From assembly GCA_051010195.1 (NCBI GenBank), contig JBPCVV010000160.1:1-6227 (forward strand): a stretch of 6,227 nt of DNA, written 5' to 3'. Position 1 is the first letter of the stretch. The number at the start of each line of letters is the position of its first letter. Origin of the DNA: Anderseniella sp051010195. GTDB lineage: Bacteria > Pseudomonadota > Alphaproteobacteria > Rhizobiales > Aestuariivirgaceae. Position numbers and translations under genes: made by a program. Below the pieces are notes generated by a model that ran no database searches, was not told the origin of the DNA, and saw only the letters and a program-made list of their open reading frames with translations. Below, piece by piece: positions 1-6,227 of the stretch.

Positions 1-63
1 ACGAGTTTCAGAACCGGATTATCTGCCGATGGACAGGCTGATTTCCACCAGTCAATTTTCCCC

Positions 64-69
64 GGGGAG
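64..69 (+). promoter_or_regulatory. Ribosome binding site of the NCS2 permease gene
   Basis: GGGGAG lies five bases before the ATG at 75. An in-frame TGA at 39-41 precedes it, and no other ATG, GTG or TTG lies in frame between that stop and 75, so this site and the stop together fix the start. I see no convincing -35/-10 pair in the short leader, so the promoter probably lies left of the window or this gene follows another gene. Confidence 0.75.
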
Positions 70-74
70 ACAAC

Positions 75-1535
75 ATGGCTACTCAATCATCGCTTGGCAC
101 ACCTGAGCAATTGCGCGATCCGGACTATACGCCGCCGCTGGCGTCTGCCATTCCGCTGGGGATTCAGCATGTCCTGGCGATGTTCGTATCAAATGTTACG
201 CCAGCCATCATTATCGCCGGCGCGGCCGGTTTCGGCTTCGGCTCCAACTCGCCCGACTTTCCGCACCTGATATACATGATCCAGATGTCGATGCTGTTTG
301 CCGGCGTCGCCACACTGTTACAGACCATCGGGTTTGGCCCGGTTGGCGCCCGCCTGCCCATTGTTCAGGGCACCAGTTTCGCCTTCATCCCGATCATGAT
401 TCCGCTGGTTGCCGGCAAGGGCGTCGATGCCATGGCGGCGTTGATGTGCGGCGTCATTGTGGGCGGCCTGTTCCACGCACTTCTGGGCACCGTGATCGGC
501 AGGATCAGGTTCGCGCTGCCGCCGCTGGTCACCGGCCTGGTGGTGACCATGATCGGTCTTGCGCTGGTCAAGGTCGGCGTCCAGTACGCCGCCGGCGGGG
601 TTCCGGCCATGGCCAAGCTCACCGGCGCGCTTGCCGCCGCGAAGTCATCCGGTGTCCCGGCTGACCTGTCCGGCATCGAGTACGGTTCCCTGCTCAACTG
701 GGCCGTGGCACTCGTCGTCATTGTGGTCACGCTCGCGATAAAGTTCTTCACCCGCGGCATCGCCTCGGTCGCTGCCGTGCTGATCGGCCTGGTCGTCGGC
801 TATATCCTGGCCTACTTCCTCGGCATGGTGAACTTCGACAATGTTGGCCGGGCCGCCGTGTTTGCCTTGCCGCAACCTTTCCACTTCGGGTTCGAATTTT
901 CGATGGCCGCCGTAATCGGCTTTTGCCTCATGGGTTTCATCTCGGCGGTGGAAACCGTTGGCGACGTATCAGGCATCACCAAAGGTGGTGCTGGCCGGGA
1001 GGCAACCACGGAGGAAATCCGCGGCGCAACATATGCCGACGGTATCGGTACCTTCGTCTCAGGGCTGTTCGGCGCCCTGCCCAATACATCGTTTTCCCAG
1101 AATGTCGGGCTCATCGCCATGACAGGTGTGATGAGCCGCACCGTGGTGACCATCGGGGCGCTGTTCCTGATCGCCGGCGGGTTCTTTCCGAAAGTCGGCG
1201 CAGTGATCGCCACCGTCCCGATCGAAGTCCTTGGCGGCGGCGTCATCGTCATGTTCGGCATGGTCGTTGCCGCCGGTATTTCCATGCTGTCAGATGTCAA
1301 CTGGAATCGCCGCAACATGGTGATATTCGCCATCTCCATCTCGATCGGCCTGGGCCTGCAGCTGGAACCCAATGCCCTGCACTTCCTGCCGGGAACAGCC
1401 AAGGTCTTAATGACTTCAGGCCTGTTGCCGGCGGCATTCCTCGCCATCATTCTAAATCTGCTGTTGCCGGAAGAAATCGGCCACGATCAGACCGAAGAGA
1501 TCACCGGCGGCCATGCCGGCCACAAGAACGACTAG
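75..1535 (+). CDS. NCS2/NAT-family nucleobase permease, xanthine/urate type
   Basis: An inner-membrane symporter of the NCS2 (nucleobase-ascorbate transporter) family, which takes up purines or pyrimidines with protons or sodium. At 486 residues it has the usual length, with about 14 hydrophobic segments. The QH motif is at Q31-H32 (QHVLAM). The conserved stretch around QTIGFGPVG and LPIVQGTSFAF is at 83-104. E293 and D297 sit in AVETVGD, D322 in ADGIGT, and the NAT signature QNVGLIAMTG at 342-351. These match the residues known to matter in E. coli XanQ (His31, Glu272, Asp276, Asp304, Gln324, Asn325), including the same 20-residue gap from Asp to Gln. Q-N at the start and T-G at the end of the signature favour xanthine or urate over uracil (E-N in UraA). 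The C-terminal tail is polar with three histidines. No purine catabolism gene is visible here, so the exact substrate is open. It converges with the minus-strand block. Confidence 0.93.
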   Translation: MATQSSLGTPEQLRDPDYTPPLASAIPLGIQHVLAMFVSNVTPAIIIAGAAGFGFGSNSPDFPHLIYMIQMSMLFAGVATLLQTIGFGPVGARLPIVQGTSFAFIPIMIPLVAGKGVDAMAALMCGVIVGGLFHALLGTVIGRIRFALPPLVTGLVVTMIGLALVKVGVQYAAGGVPAMAKLTGALAAAKSSGVPADLSGIEYGSLLNWAVALVVIVVTLAIKFFTRGIASVAAVLIGLVVGYILAYFLGMVNFDNVGRAAVFALPQPFHFGFEFSMAAVIGFCLMGFISAVETVGDVSGITKGGAGREATTEEIRGATYADGIGTFVSGLFGALPNTSFSQNVGLIAMTGVMSRTVVTIGALFLIAGGFFPKVGAVIATVPIEVLGGGVIVMFGMVVAAGISMLSDVNWNRRNMVIFAISISIGLGLQLEPNALHFLPGTAKVLMTSGLLPAAFLAIILNLLLPEEIGHDQTEEITGGHAGHKND

Positions 1536-1680
1536 CACAGGCAGGTCAACCGGTGCACACTGGCCGGAACCCTGGGGAAGATTGGCCAAGTGTATAAGAC
1601 GTCAGCAATCGAGCTCGGCGTTCACAATTTGCCTAGCGGCGGCATTGGAGATCGCGGAGGTAGTCACTAGGGTCCTGACC
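1536..1680. other. Convergent intergenic region without a gene
   Basis: This lies between the stop codons of the plus-strand permease and the minus-strand small secreted protein. A plus-strand reading frame crosses it (1513-1797), but it begins inside the permease gene, runs antisense into the next gene and resembles no family I know. The last bases form half of the perfect inverted repeat at 1668-1683. I see no other strong hairpin with a T-tract, so no classical bidirectional terminator can be assigned. Confidence 0.6.
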
Positions 1681-1683
1681 CTA
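1668..1683. repeat. Perfect inverted repeat, possible terminator or extragenic palindrome
   Basis: TAGGGT, a four-base CCTG loop, then ACCCTA form a perfect 6-bp stem. Read on the minus strand, the first three bases (1683-1681) are the TAG stop codon of the small secreted protein gene. Read on the plus strand, the stem is followed within a few bases by TTTT (1687-1690), so it could act as a weak terminator for the permease transcript. No T-run follows on the minus strand. It may equally be one copy of a dispersed extragenic palindrome. Confidence 0.5.
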
Positions 1684-2109
1684 AGGTTTTGTGCGTGTTG
1701 CCTTGATGACTCGTGCGGCGGTTGCCTCAAGCAAGGCGAGATAGGTTTTATACTGGTCAGGCGAGAGGATCTTTTTCATCTTTCTCTTCTCTCTTGACTC
1801 GATGGCTTGCAGCTCGCTGCTGGCTTTTTGCAGTTTTTCAAATACAGGCTTGGCATTGGGGTTGATGCGATGCTTCCTGAAAACAACCGCAATCTCCTTA
1901 TCGGATTGCCGAATGATGCGCCTTACCTTGGTCCGCTGACTCCCCGTGAATTTCATGCGCTGCAAAATCCGGGCGTCATAGATGTTGGCTGCAGAGACGG
2001 TGTGCACTGACATCGTATATGCGGTCAAGGCAACAAGGCCAGCCATTAAATGGGTCGCAAACTTTCTGATCTGCGCCGGTGAAAGAATTCTGTCTGCGTA
2101 ACCGATCAT
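1681..2109 (-). CDS. Small secreted helical protein with two LTxxQ-like motifs (Spy/CpxP-like)
   Basis: A 142-residue protein. The N-terminus has basic residues (R7, R15, K16), a hydrophobic stretch at about 20-34 and a likely signal peptidase site after VSA-40, leaving about 102 mature residues in the periplasm. The mature part is strongly basic and predicted mostly helical. It holds FTGSQ at 54-58 and LSPDQ at 115-119, each followed by a helix, with a charged helix at 88-113 between. Paired LTxxQ motifs are the hallmark of the Spy/CpxP periplasmic family (chaperones and stress or metal sensors), so I infer a distant relative. The motifs are degenerate and the assignment is tentative. The ATG start has a good ribosome binding site, and a later start at M22 would drop the charged part of the signal peptide. 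It lies 76 bases after the DUF2147 gene and may have its own promoter there. No cysteines occur and no two-component system is in view. Confidence 0.75.
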   Translation of the reverse strand: MIGYADRILSPAQIRKFATHLMAGLVALTAYTMSVHTVSAANIYDARILQRMKFTGSQRTKVRRIIRQSDKEIAVVFRKHRINPNAKPVFEKLQKASSELQAIESREKRKMKKILSPDQYKTYLALLEATAARVIKATRTKP

Positions 2110-2115
2110 AATTAT

Positions 2116-2120
2116 CCCTC
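2116..2120 (-). promoter_or_regulatory. Ribosome binding site of the small secreted protein gene
   Basis: On the minus strand GAGGG stands six bases before the ATG at 2109-2107. This is the clearest Shine-Dalgarno sequence of the minus-strand block. It supports the long signal-peptide form of the protein. Confidence 0.65.
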
Positions 2121-2142
2121 TTGGTTTGTTCTAACCGCAGCG

Positions 2143-2178
2143 ATGGTTGTATAGCAACATGGTTGCATGTGCTGTAAA
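2143..2178 (-). promoter_or_regulatory. Candidate promoter/operator of the small secreted protein gene
   Basis: On the minus strand TTTACA (2178-2173) resembles a -35 box and TATACA (2153-2148) a -10 box, but the 19-base spacer is longer than ideal. The spacer contains a perfect 5-bp inverted repeat, GCAAC-ATG-GTTGC (plus-strand 2154-2166). ATGGTTG occurs twice on the plus strand, at 2143-2149 and 2159-2165, 16 bases apart. This arrangement could be an operator overlapping a promoter. The evidence is pattern only. Confidence 0.25.
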
Positions 2179-2185
2179 CTGAGTC

Positions 2186-2644
2186 TCATCTGACGCGTGT
2201 CCAGGTCTGTGACGCGCAAAGAATTTTCATCAGGCAGCCTTCAACTTTCATGGTGTCCCTAGCAGGCGTGAGAAAGACGTCATAGACCTTGCCATCTTCT
2301 GAATTGTATACCCGTCCCTCCAGATAGGTATTGTCATCATTCGGCTGCAGCCCCGCCATGATCAACATGCCAAGGATCGGGCGGTTTCTGAGCGCAGGGT
2401 TGGGATTGTTCCGGTCCGTTTGAGGCTGACCGTTTTGGTCAGTTGGATTTTTCAGCCAGACAATATGCCCGCACAGCTTGTCCTGGCAGGAGACAATCTC
2501 GATATGGGCCCCGCCGTCTTCTTCGACCCATACCCCAAGCGCCTTTTCCCGCAGCTGCGCCAAAGCTGGTGGCGCGCTCACGGCGGCAAGTAATGTCGAT
2601 GCAAGGGCTGTACAAATCACCATGCGGCGGCATGTCTTGGTCAT
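2186..2644 (-). CDS. Secreted DUF2147-domain protein
   Basis: A 152-residue exported protein of the DUF2147 family, whose biochemical role is unknown. From the chosen start there is a basic N-terminus (K3, R6, R7), a hydrophobic core at about 8-22 and a signal peptidase site near PPALAQ (25-30). The mature domain has the family landmarks in order: GVWVEEDGGAHIEI (37-50), CGHIVWLKNP (58-67), a DRNNPNPALRNRPILG stretch (77-92), GRVYNSEDGKVY (110-121) and the closing QTWTRV (146-151). Cysteines at 53, 58, 137 and 143 could form disulfides in the periplasm. The frame stays open further upstream; an ATG at 2692-2690 overlaps the exporter's stop as TAATG. I prefer the ATG at 2644 because it gives a normal signal peptide, although only a weak GGA ribosome site precedes it. 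It starts 47 bases after the RND exporter stop, so co-transcription is likely. Confidence 0.88.
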   Translation of the reverse strand: MTKTCRRMVICTALASTLLAAVSAPPALAQLREKALGVWVEEDGGAHIEIVSCQDKLCGHIVWLKNPTDQNGQPQTDRNNPNPALRNRPILGMLIMAGLQPNDDNTYLEGRVYNSEDGKVYDVFLTPARDTMKVEGCLMKILCASQTWTRVR

Positions 2645-2691
2645 TGGGAGTGTCCAGGTAAAAATTGTTAGGCTGCGAATGTGTTGGGGCA

Positions 2692-5343
2692 TTATTGTCT
2701 GGCGGGTTTCATGAACCATGAGATTAACTGTGGTAACACAACTAGCGTACATAGCAGTGTAATGGTAATTGCGACAGCAAGAAGTTCGCCCATGCTTGCC
2801 ATGCCACGGTGGGCAGATAGCCACAGCGATCCAAATGAACCCATTGTTGTGACACCAGATATGAGCACAGCCCGCGGCGTCCAGCTACGGATGACATCGG
2901 TCCCGGCGCCCGCCTCTCGCGCCCGCATGACGTAGTGGATGGCACTATCGATGCCGAGCCCGACAAGCAGCGGCAACACAATAACATTGGCGAAGTTGAA
3001 CGGTGAGTTGAAAACCACCGTATAGCCGGCCAACAGCGCGCCGGCGAGCAGCAGCGGAGCAAGTGCGAGCAGGACATGATCCAGCCGACGAAGCACAACA
3101 AACGTGGCAAAGAGCACCAAGATCAGAGACATCGCGGAGGCCTTGATCATCGAAAAAGACACGACATTTGCTGCGCCTGCAATCTCGACAGGCGCGCCGG
3201 TGGCTTGCGGTGCAACCTTGAGAACAGCAGTGACGAATTCGTCCAACTGGGCCGGGTCCCGCATATCCCCCTTGGGCAAAACCTCCACGCGCCATCTTCC
3301 ATCTGGCGCGATATGGCGCTGCCTGAAACCGGCATCGATATTGTCTACGGTAACGCGGTCAAGATCGGCCATTTGACGGGCTGCCTCAAACAATCTCGGA
3401 AAACCCTGCATCAGGGACATCTGGAGAGCATCAATAGCGCCAGGTGAGCTATTGCTGGCATCAAGAAAGTCCTCAAGAGCTTGTTTCAGCCGCGCAGCCG
3501 AGCGGCGGATGTCTTGCGTAGTGCTTTCGGCATTGGATATCGCGGTCACTGCTTCACGCCATGAAGTGAAATGCTCCAACCGCTCCTCAGAACCGAAATC
3601 GGTCGCCGGCTCGATCTGTGGCGGCAACAGGTCGGCCAGTGCATTGAGGTGAGCGAGTTTCGGCTCCTGGTCCGCCGGTAGCATCGAGTCCAGTGTTTCG
3701 ACGTCCAGTACCTGGGGCAGCAACTTGAGCTCTTCTACCAACCGTTGCAACGGCGCGCCAGGTTCTGTCAGTACCTGCACTGCAAATGTGCGGGCTGGCT
3801 GGTGAACGACAAGGTCGTTGAACGCCTTCATGCTGGGCGCGGCCGGGTTCTTCAGATTGATCGGATCCCCGTCAAAGCGGACCTGCGGGATGAGCCACAC
3901 GCTGGCAATGCCAACGAAAATCAATACCAATGTAGCGCCTTTTCGGATCGTCGACCGGTGAGCCTGCAACCAGCCCTCGTCTTGTGGTGTGAGCTTTGAA
4001 TATGCCCGTTTTATCTTTACTTCAGAGCCGGCCAGAACTGACAGTATGGCAGGCACGAGAGTGATCGAGCTGATAAAGGCAATCACTATACCACCAGCAG
4101 CGATGATCCCGAGTTGCGCCATGCCAACGAAATCGGTCGGGGTAAACGCCAGGAACGCCAGAGACGTTGTCAGCGTGCACAGGCCAAGCGGAGCGCTGAT
4201 ACGTCTGATGGCTGCAATCGCCGCCTTTTTTCCGTCAGCGCCCCTGGCACGTTGTTCTGCAAACCGCAGGATCACATGAACGGAGTAATCGATACCAAGC
4301 CCGATAAACAGAACCGCAAAGGCCACCGAGATCATGTTCAGTGTTCCAACGGCAAGAGCTGCAAAGCCCGCATTGATCAAGAAACCCAGCAGGATCAGCG
4401 CCAGGGCCGGTACGACCAGGACCAGTGACGGTAACCCGATCACCACAGTCAATGTGACAAGCGCAAGTGATAGGCCACCTGCAATTGCCGCGCCTTCGGT
4501 GACAGCATCAAACTCCTCTGCGTTCAAGGCGGCCTCGCCGGTCAACTGGACCTTGAGGCCAGCCCCATTGTTGTTGAGCTCAGCCATCACGCGACGCACT
4601 TCCGCCAATGGACGGGCAGCAGGTTCAAGAGCAGAGAAATCGAGGATCGGCTTGACCAGGACATACCAACGCGTCTCGGTAAGCGAGGAAGGTTCCTGAC
4701 CGAGAGCCATCCAATCAAGCGGTTGGGATTGCCCGCGGCGTTCGGCTTGGATTGTTTCTGCAATTTTGTCCAGAAATCCCGACAGCTCCGGCGGTGCCTG
4801 TCCAATTTCCACGACCGGCACCATCTGCCGGAACAAGGCGGCAAGGCCTGCAAGATCGGGCTCCAGTGACAAGGTATTGATGAGCGGGGCAGAGTCCCTT
4901 ATGTCATCAGCAACTTGTCTCACGGAGGCTTCTTCAAGATAGAGCACTCCATATTTATCGAAATATGGCCCGGTACCGGGGGCAAAGACGTCCGAGAACA
5001 GCTCTGGCCGCCTCTCCAGCTGTTCGGCCATCTTGCCGGCCGCATCACGCCCATCGGCAGGGACTTCAGCGTCAATGATGACGACGAAACTATTGTCGAG
5101 CGCAGGGAATTGCCTGATCAGGTCCTGATAGTTCTGCCGGAATTGCAATTCGCCATTGATCATCAAGGCAGGGTTCGTGTCGATCTTTAATCTTGTGGCA
5201 GCCAGCGCAGCGCTTAGCAAAGCGACGGCGATAAACAAAATGATGGTTGTTGACGCGTGATTGACACACCAACGGGCAATGGATGTCGTTAACCGTTCGA
5301 ATGGGGCTCCGGAAGTCTCTTGGATTGTGGGGGCTGTTTCCAT
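2692..5343 (-). CDS. RND/MMPL-family exporter resembling hopanoid transporter HpnN
   Basis: An 883-residue inner-membrane protein with the duplicated RND layout. A first membrane helix lies at about 32-50, followed by a large periplasmic loop to about 285. Five or six helices follow at about 289-437, then a helix at about 467-485, a second periplasmic loop to about 733 and a closing bundle of helices from about 735 to 876. The RND motif occurs in both halves, GLGIDYSVH at 348-356 and GLGIDSAIHY at 795-804, with D352 and D799 as likely proton-relay residues. Length, the periplasmic segment APDGRWRVEVLPKGD (679-693) and the last helices resemble HpnN, which moves hopanoids from inner to outer membrane. 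No other hopanoid gene is in view, so the cargo could be another lipid. The ATG is the only good start: an in-frame TGA lies 48 bases upstream with no ATG, GTG or TTG between. The ribosome site is weak. The DUF2147 gene follows closely. Confidence 0.9.
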   Translation of the reverse strand: METAPTIQETSGAPFERLTTSIARWCVNHASTTIILFIAVALLSAALAATRLKIDTNPALMINGELQFRQNYQDLIRQFPALDNSFVVIIDAEVPADGRDAAGKMAEQLERRPELFSDVFAPGTGPYFDKYGVLYLEEASVRQVADDIRDSAPLINTLSLEPDLAGLAALFRQMVPVVEIGQAPPELSGFLDKIAETIQAERRGQSQPLDWMALGQEPSSLTETRWYVLVKPILDFSALEPAARPLAEVRRVMAELNNNGAGLKVQLTGEAALNAEEFDAVTEGAAIAGGLSLALVTLTVVIGLPSLVLVVPALALILLGFLINAGFAALAVGTLNMISVAFAVLFIGLGIDYSVHVILRFAEQRARGADGKKAAIAAIRRISAPLGLCTLTTSLAFLAFTPTDFVGMAQLGIIAAGGIVIAFISSITLVPAILSVLAGSEVKIKRAYSKLTPQDEGWLQAHRSTIRKGATLVLIFVGIASVWLIPQVRFDGDPINLKNPAAPSMKAFNDLVVHQPARTFAVQVLTEPGAPLQRLVEELKLLPQVLDVETLDSMLPADQEPKLAHLNALADLLPPQIEPATDFGSEERLEHFTSWREAVTAISNAESTTQDIRRSAARLKQALEDFLDASNSSPGAIDALQMSLMQGFPRLFEAARQMADLDRVTVDNIDAGFRQRHIAPDGRWRVEVLPKGDMRDPAQLDEFVTAVLKVAPQATGAPVEIAGAANVVSFSMIKASAMSLILVLFATFVVLRRLDHVLLALAPLLLAGALLAGYTVVFNSPFNFANVIVLPLLVGLGIDSAIHYVMRAREAGAGTDVIRSWTPRAVLISGVTTMGSFGSLWLSAHRGMASMGELLAVAITITLLCTLVVLPQLISWFMKPARQ

Positions 5344-5457
5344 GTACGTCTTTGAATTCCCTGTGCGTTCAATTGCGGGTCGGTTAGCTCACGACATTCC
5401 TCACTATCATGCTTGTATGTACCAATGGGCCATGCGACTCGTAAAGATAGGCAATCC

Positions 5458-5540
5458 CAAGGTGAAGCCGTCCGTTGCTTGAGCGCGGTTGTCGCGAGGA
5501 GTTCGATAGCGATACTGATCGCCAGCAATATCCAATGCAC
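5458..5540 (-). pseudogene. 5' remnant of an SMR (EmrE/SugE-type) small multidrug transporter gene, frameshifted
   Basis: Starting at a GTG (5540-5538), seven bases after the stop of the upstream oxidoreductase, the frame reads MHWILLAISIAIELLATTAL then K. This is a typical first membrane helix of an SMR protein, with the membrane-embedded catalytic Glu at position 13 (Glu13 in SugE/Gdx, Glu14 in EmrE). At about 5475-5478 one base appears lost. Shifting frame gives TDGFTLG, so the joined peptide reads LK-x-TDGFT, with the spacing of LKxx(D/E)GFT in the family. After that no SMR sequence continues: both continuing frames stop, and the remaining three helices of a normal protein of about 105 residues are absent. 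The gene is therefore broken twice, by frameshift and truncation. It was probably translationally coupled to the oxidoreductase. The 114 bases between it and the exporter start hold nothing I recognise. Confidence 0.65.
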
Positions 5541-5541
5541 T

Positions 5542-5554
5542 GGGGAATTACCCC
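5542..5554. repeat. Small hairpin spanning the oxidoreductase stop codon
   Basis: GGGG and CCCC flank a five-base AT-rich loop. On the minus strand the loop carries the TAA stop of the oxidoreductase and the first arm is part of AAGGGG, which is also the only ribosome binding site available to the SMR remnant's GTG. In the intact ancestor the hairpin could have coupled translation of the two genes. The stem is only 4 bp, so it may be chance. Confidence 0.3.
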
Positions 5555-6227
5555 TTCAGTTGTTTGAAGACCCTCGGATCAACGCTGGCAGCCGCAAGGA
5601 TCCCACCCCAGAGCGCGCCTTGAATGCCCTGGCTGACCACGTCCTGTCCGGACAGATACAGCCCTTCGATCGGGGTCTTGGCTTTGAGCGCATTGCTCAT
5701 GACGCGCTCAGGCGTCCCGTCCAGCCCATAGAAGCGGCCCTGATGGTGACCGGTGATCGCCGCCGTTGCCAACGGCGTCGACAACTCGCGAAACACCACC
5801 AGATCGGCCAGGTCCGGGAAGACAGCCTTGAACTGCGCAAACATTTTGTCCTCAACCTGCTGTTTGAAGGCCTCGTACTCCTTCCCTCGCTCACCCGAAG
5901 GAAGCTCCGCCCATCGGGCGACGCTGTTCCAATCGGTCCAGACGACCATTTCACCCGCATATTTCTGCCTGGGCCCCGGATCGTGGCTTGGATCCTTCAG
6001 AGACGCAAACGAGACGAAAAAACCGGGGGCATTGCCCTCTGGTGCGTCCGTCCACACCGCGTCGATCTTTCCTTGCGGATAGAACCAATGGTTTGACCGT
6101 GTGGCTCCGGCCTCTTCCACGTCGCCTTCGAAGCCCAGGAACAGGCTAAAATGGGCAATGGATGCTGGCAGCGCTTGTATTTCGCTGATCCAGTCTTCGG
6201 GACCGCAGCCTTCAGGCAGCAAATTGT
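5548..6227 (-). CDS. FAD-dependent oxidoreductase, phytoene desaturase / retinol saturase family (C-terminal part)
   Basis: The reading frame is open to the right edge of the window, so the N-terminus with the dinucleotide-binding GxGxxG motif is missing and only about 226 residues are seen. The best family marker is near the end: LYLSGQDVVSQGIQGALWGG, after which comes ILAA. It is the C-terminal FAD-contacting segment of CrtI-like desaturases, carotenoid isomerases and all-trans-retinol 13,14-reductases. About 40 residues earlier STPLATAAITGH and GRFYGLDGTPER also fit the retinol saturase-like branch. These enzymes reduce, desaturate or isomerise polyene or isoprenoid substrates at the membrane. 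I see no match to the C-terminus expected of HpnE, so a hopanoid role is not supported by sequence. The gene ends seven bases before the SMR remnant. The substrate cannot be named from this fragment. Confidence 0.85.
   Translation of the reverse strand, partial: NLLPEGCGPEDWISEIQALPASIAHFSLFLGFEGDVEEAGATRSNHWFYPQGKIDAVWTDAPEGNAPGFFVSFASLKDPSHDPGPRQKYAGEMVVWTDWNSVARWAELPSGERGKEYEAFKQQVEDKMFAQFKAVFPDLADLVVFRELSTPLATAAITGHHQGRFYGLDGTPERVMSNALKAKTPIEGLYLSGQDVVSQGIQGALWGGILAAASVDPRVFKQLKG

Noticed and set aside
1..41. Possible 3' end of an upstream plus-strand gene ending at the TGA at 39-41
   Set aside because: Only about a dozen codons are visible and they carry no recognisable motif, so an end of gene cannot be told from chance.
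812..1450. Long minus-strand frame (212 codons) opposite the permease
   Set aside because: It is the complement of a clear, motif-complete membrane transporter gene; its composition is what the antisense of GC-rich coding DNA gives.
1513..1797. Plus-strand frame of 94 codons crossing the convergent junction
   Set aside because: It begins inside the permease gene, ends antisense to the small secreted protein gene, and shows no family resemblance or good ribosome site.
2645..2824. N-terminal extension of the DUF2147 frame to an ATG at 2824
   Set aside because: It would overlap the end of the exporter gene by over 130 bases and put 60 residues before a normal signal peptide.
5413..6096. Plus-strand frame of 227 codons opposite the oxidoreductase
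   Set aside because: The minus strand carries recognisable family motifs through the same bases; the plus-strand product has no domain resemblance.
1..6227. CRISPR arrays, tRNA or rRNA genes, complete insertion sequences
   Set aside because: No regularly spaced repeats, no cloverleaf or rRNA-like stretches, and no transposase-like protein were seen on either strand.

Overview
The window looks like a stretch of chromosome from a Gram-negative bacterium, probably an alphaproteobacterium. The GC-rich codon usage, the Sec-type signal peptides, a DUF2147 protein and a hopanoid-transporter-like RND protein all fit this. The lineage is inferred from the feel of the proteins and was not tested by any search.

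Layout: the left quarter holds one plus-strand gene, an NCS2/NAT-family purine permease (75-1535) that carries the full set of xanthine/urate-type motif residues. It converges on a minus-strand block filling the rest of the window. In transcription order (right to left) that block is: the C-terminal part of an FAD-dependent oxidoreductase of the phytoene desaturase / retinol saturase family (5548 to the window edge, 5' end missing); a decayed start of a small multidrug resistance (SMR/EmrE-type) gene immediately after it (about 5458-5540); an 883-residue RND/MMPL exporter resembling the hopanoid transporter HpnN (2692-5343); a secreted DUF2147 protein (2186-2644); and a small basic secreted helical protein with two LTxxQ-like motifs (1681-2109). 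A 16-base perfect inverted repeat lies at the convergence point and contains the stop codon of the last gene.

The RND exporter and DUF2147 gene are close enough to be co-transcribed, and the exporter may work on a membrane lipid. The FAD enzyme acts on polyunsaturated isoprenoid-like substrates in its family, so a link between an isoprenoid-modifying enzyme and a lipid exporter is plausible but only inferred. The purine permease is unrelated to the block by function and strand.

I did not find a convincing new system. The items most worth a second look are the SMR gene remnant, the HpnN-like exporter outside any visible hopanoid locus, the Spy/CpxP-like small protein and the inverted repeat at 1668-1683.
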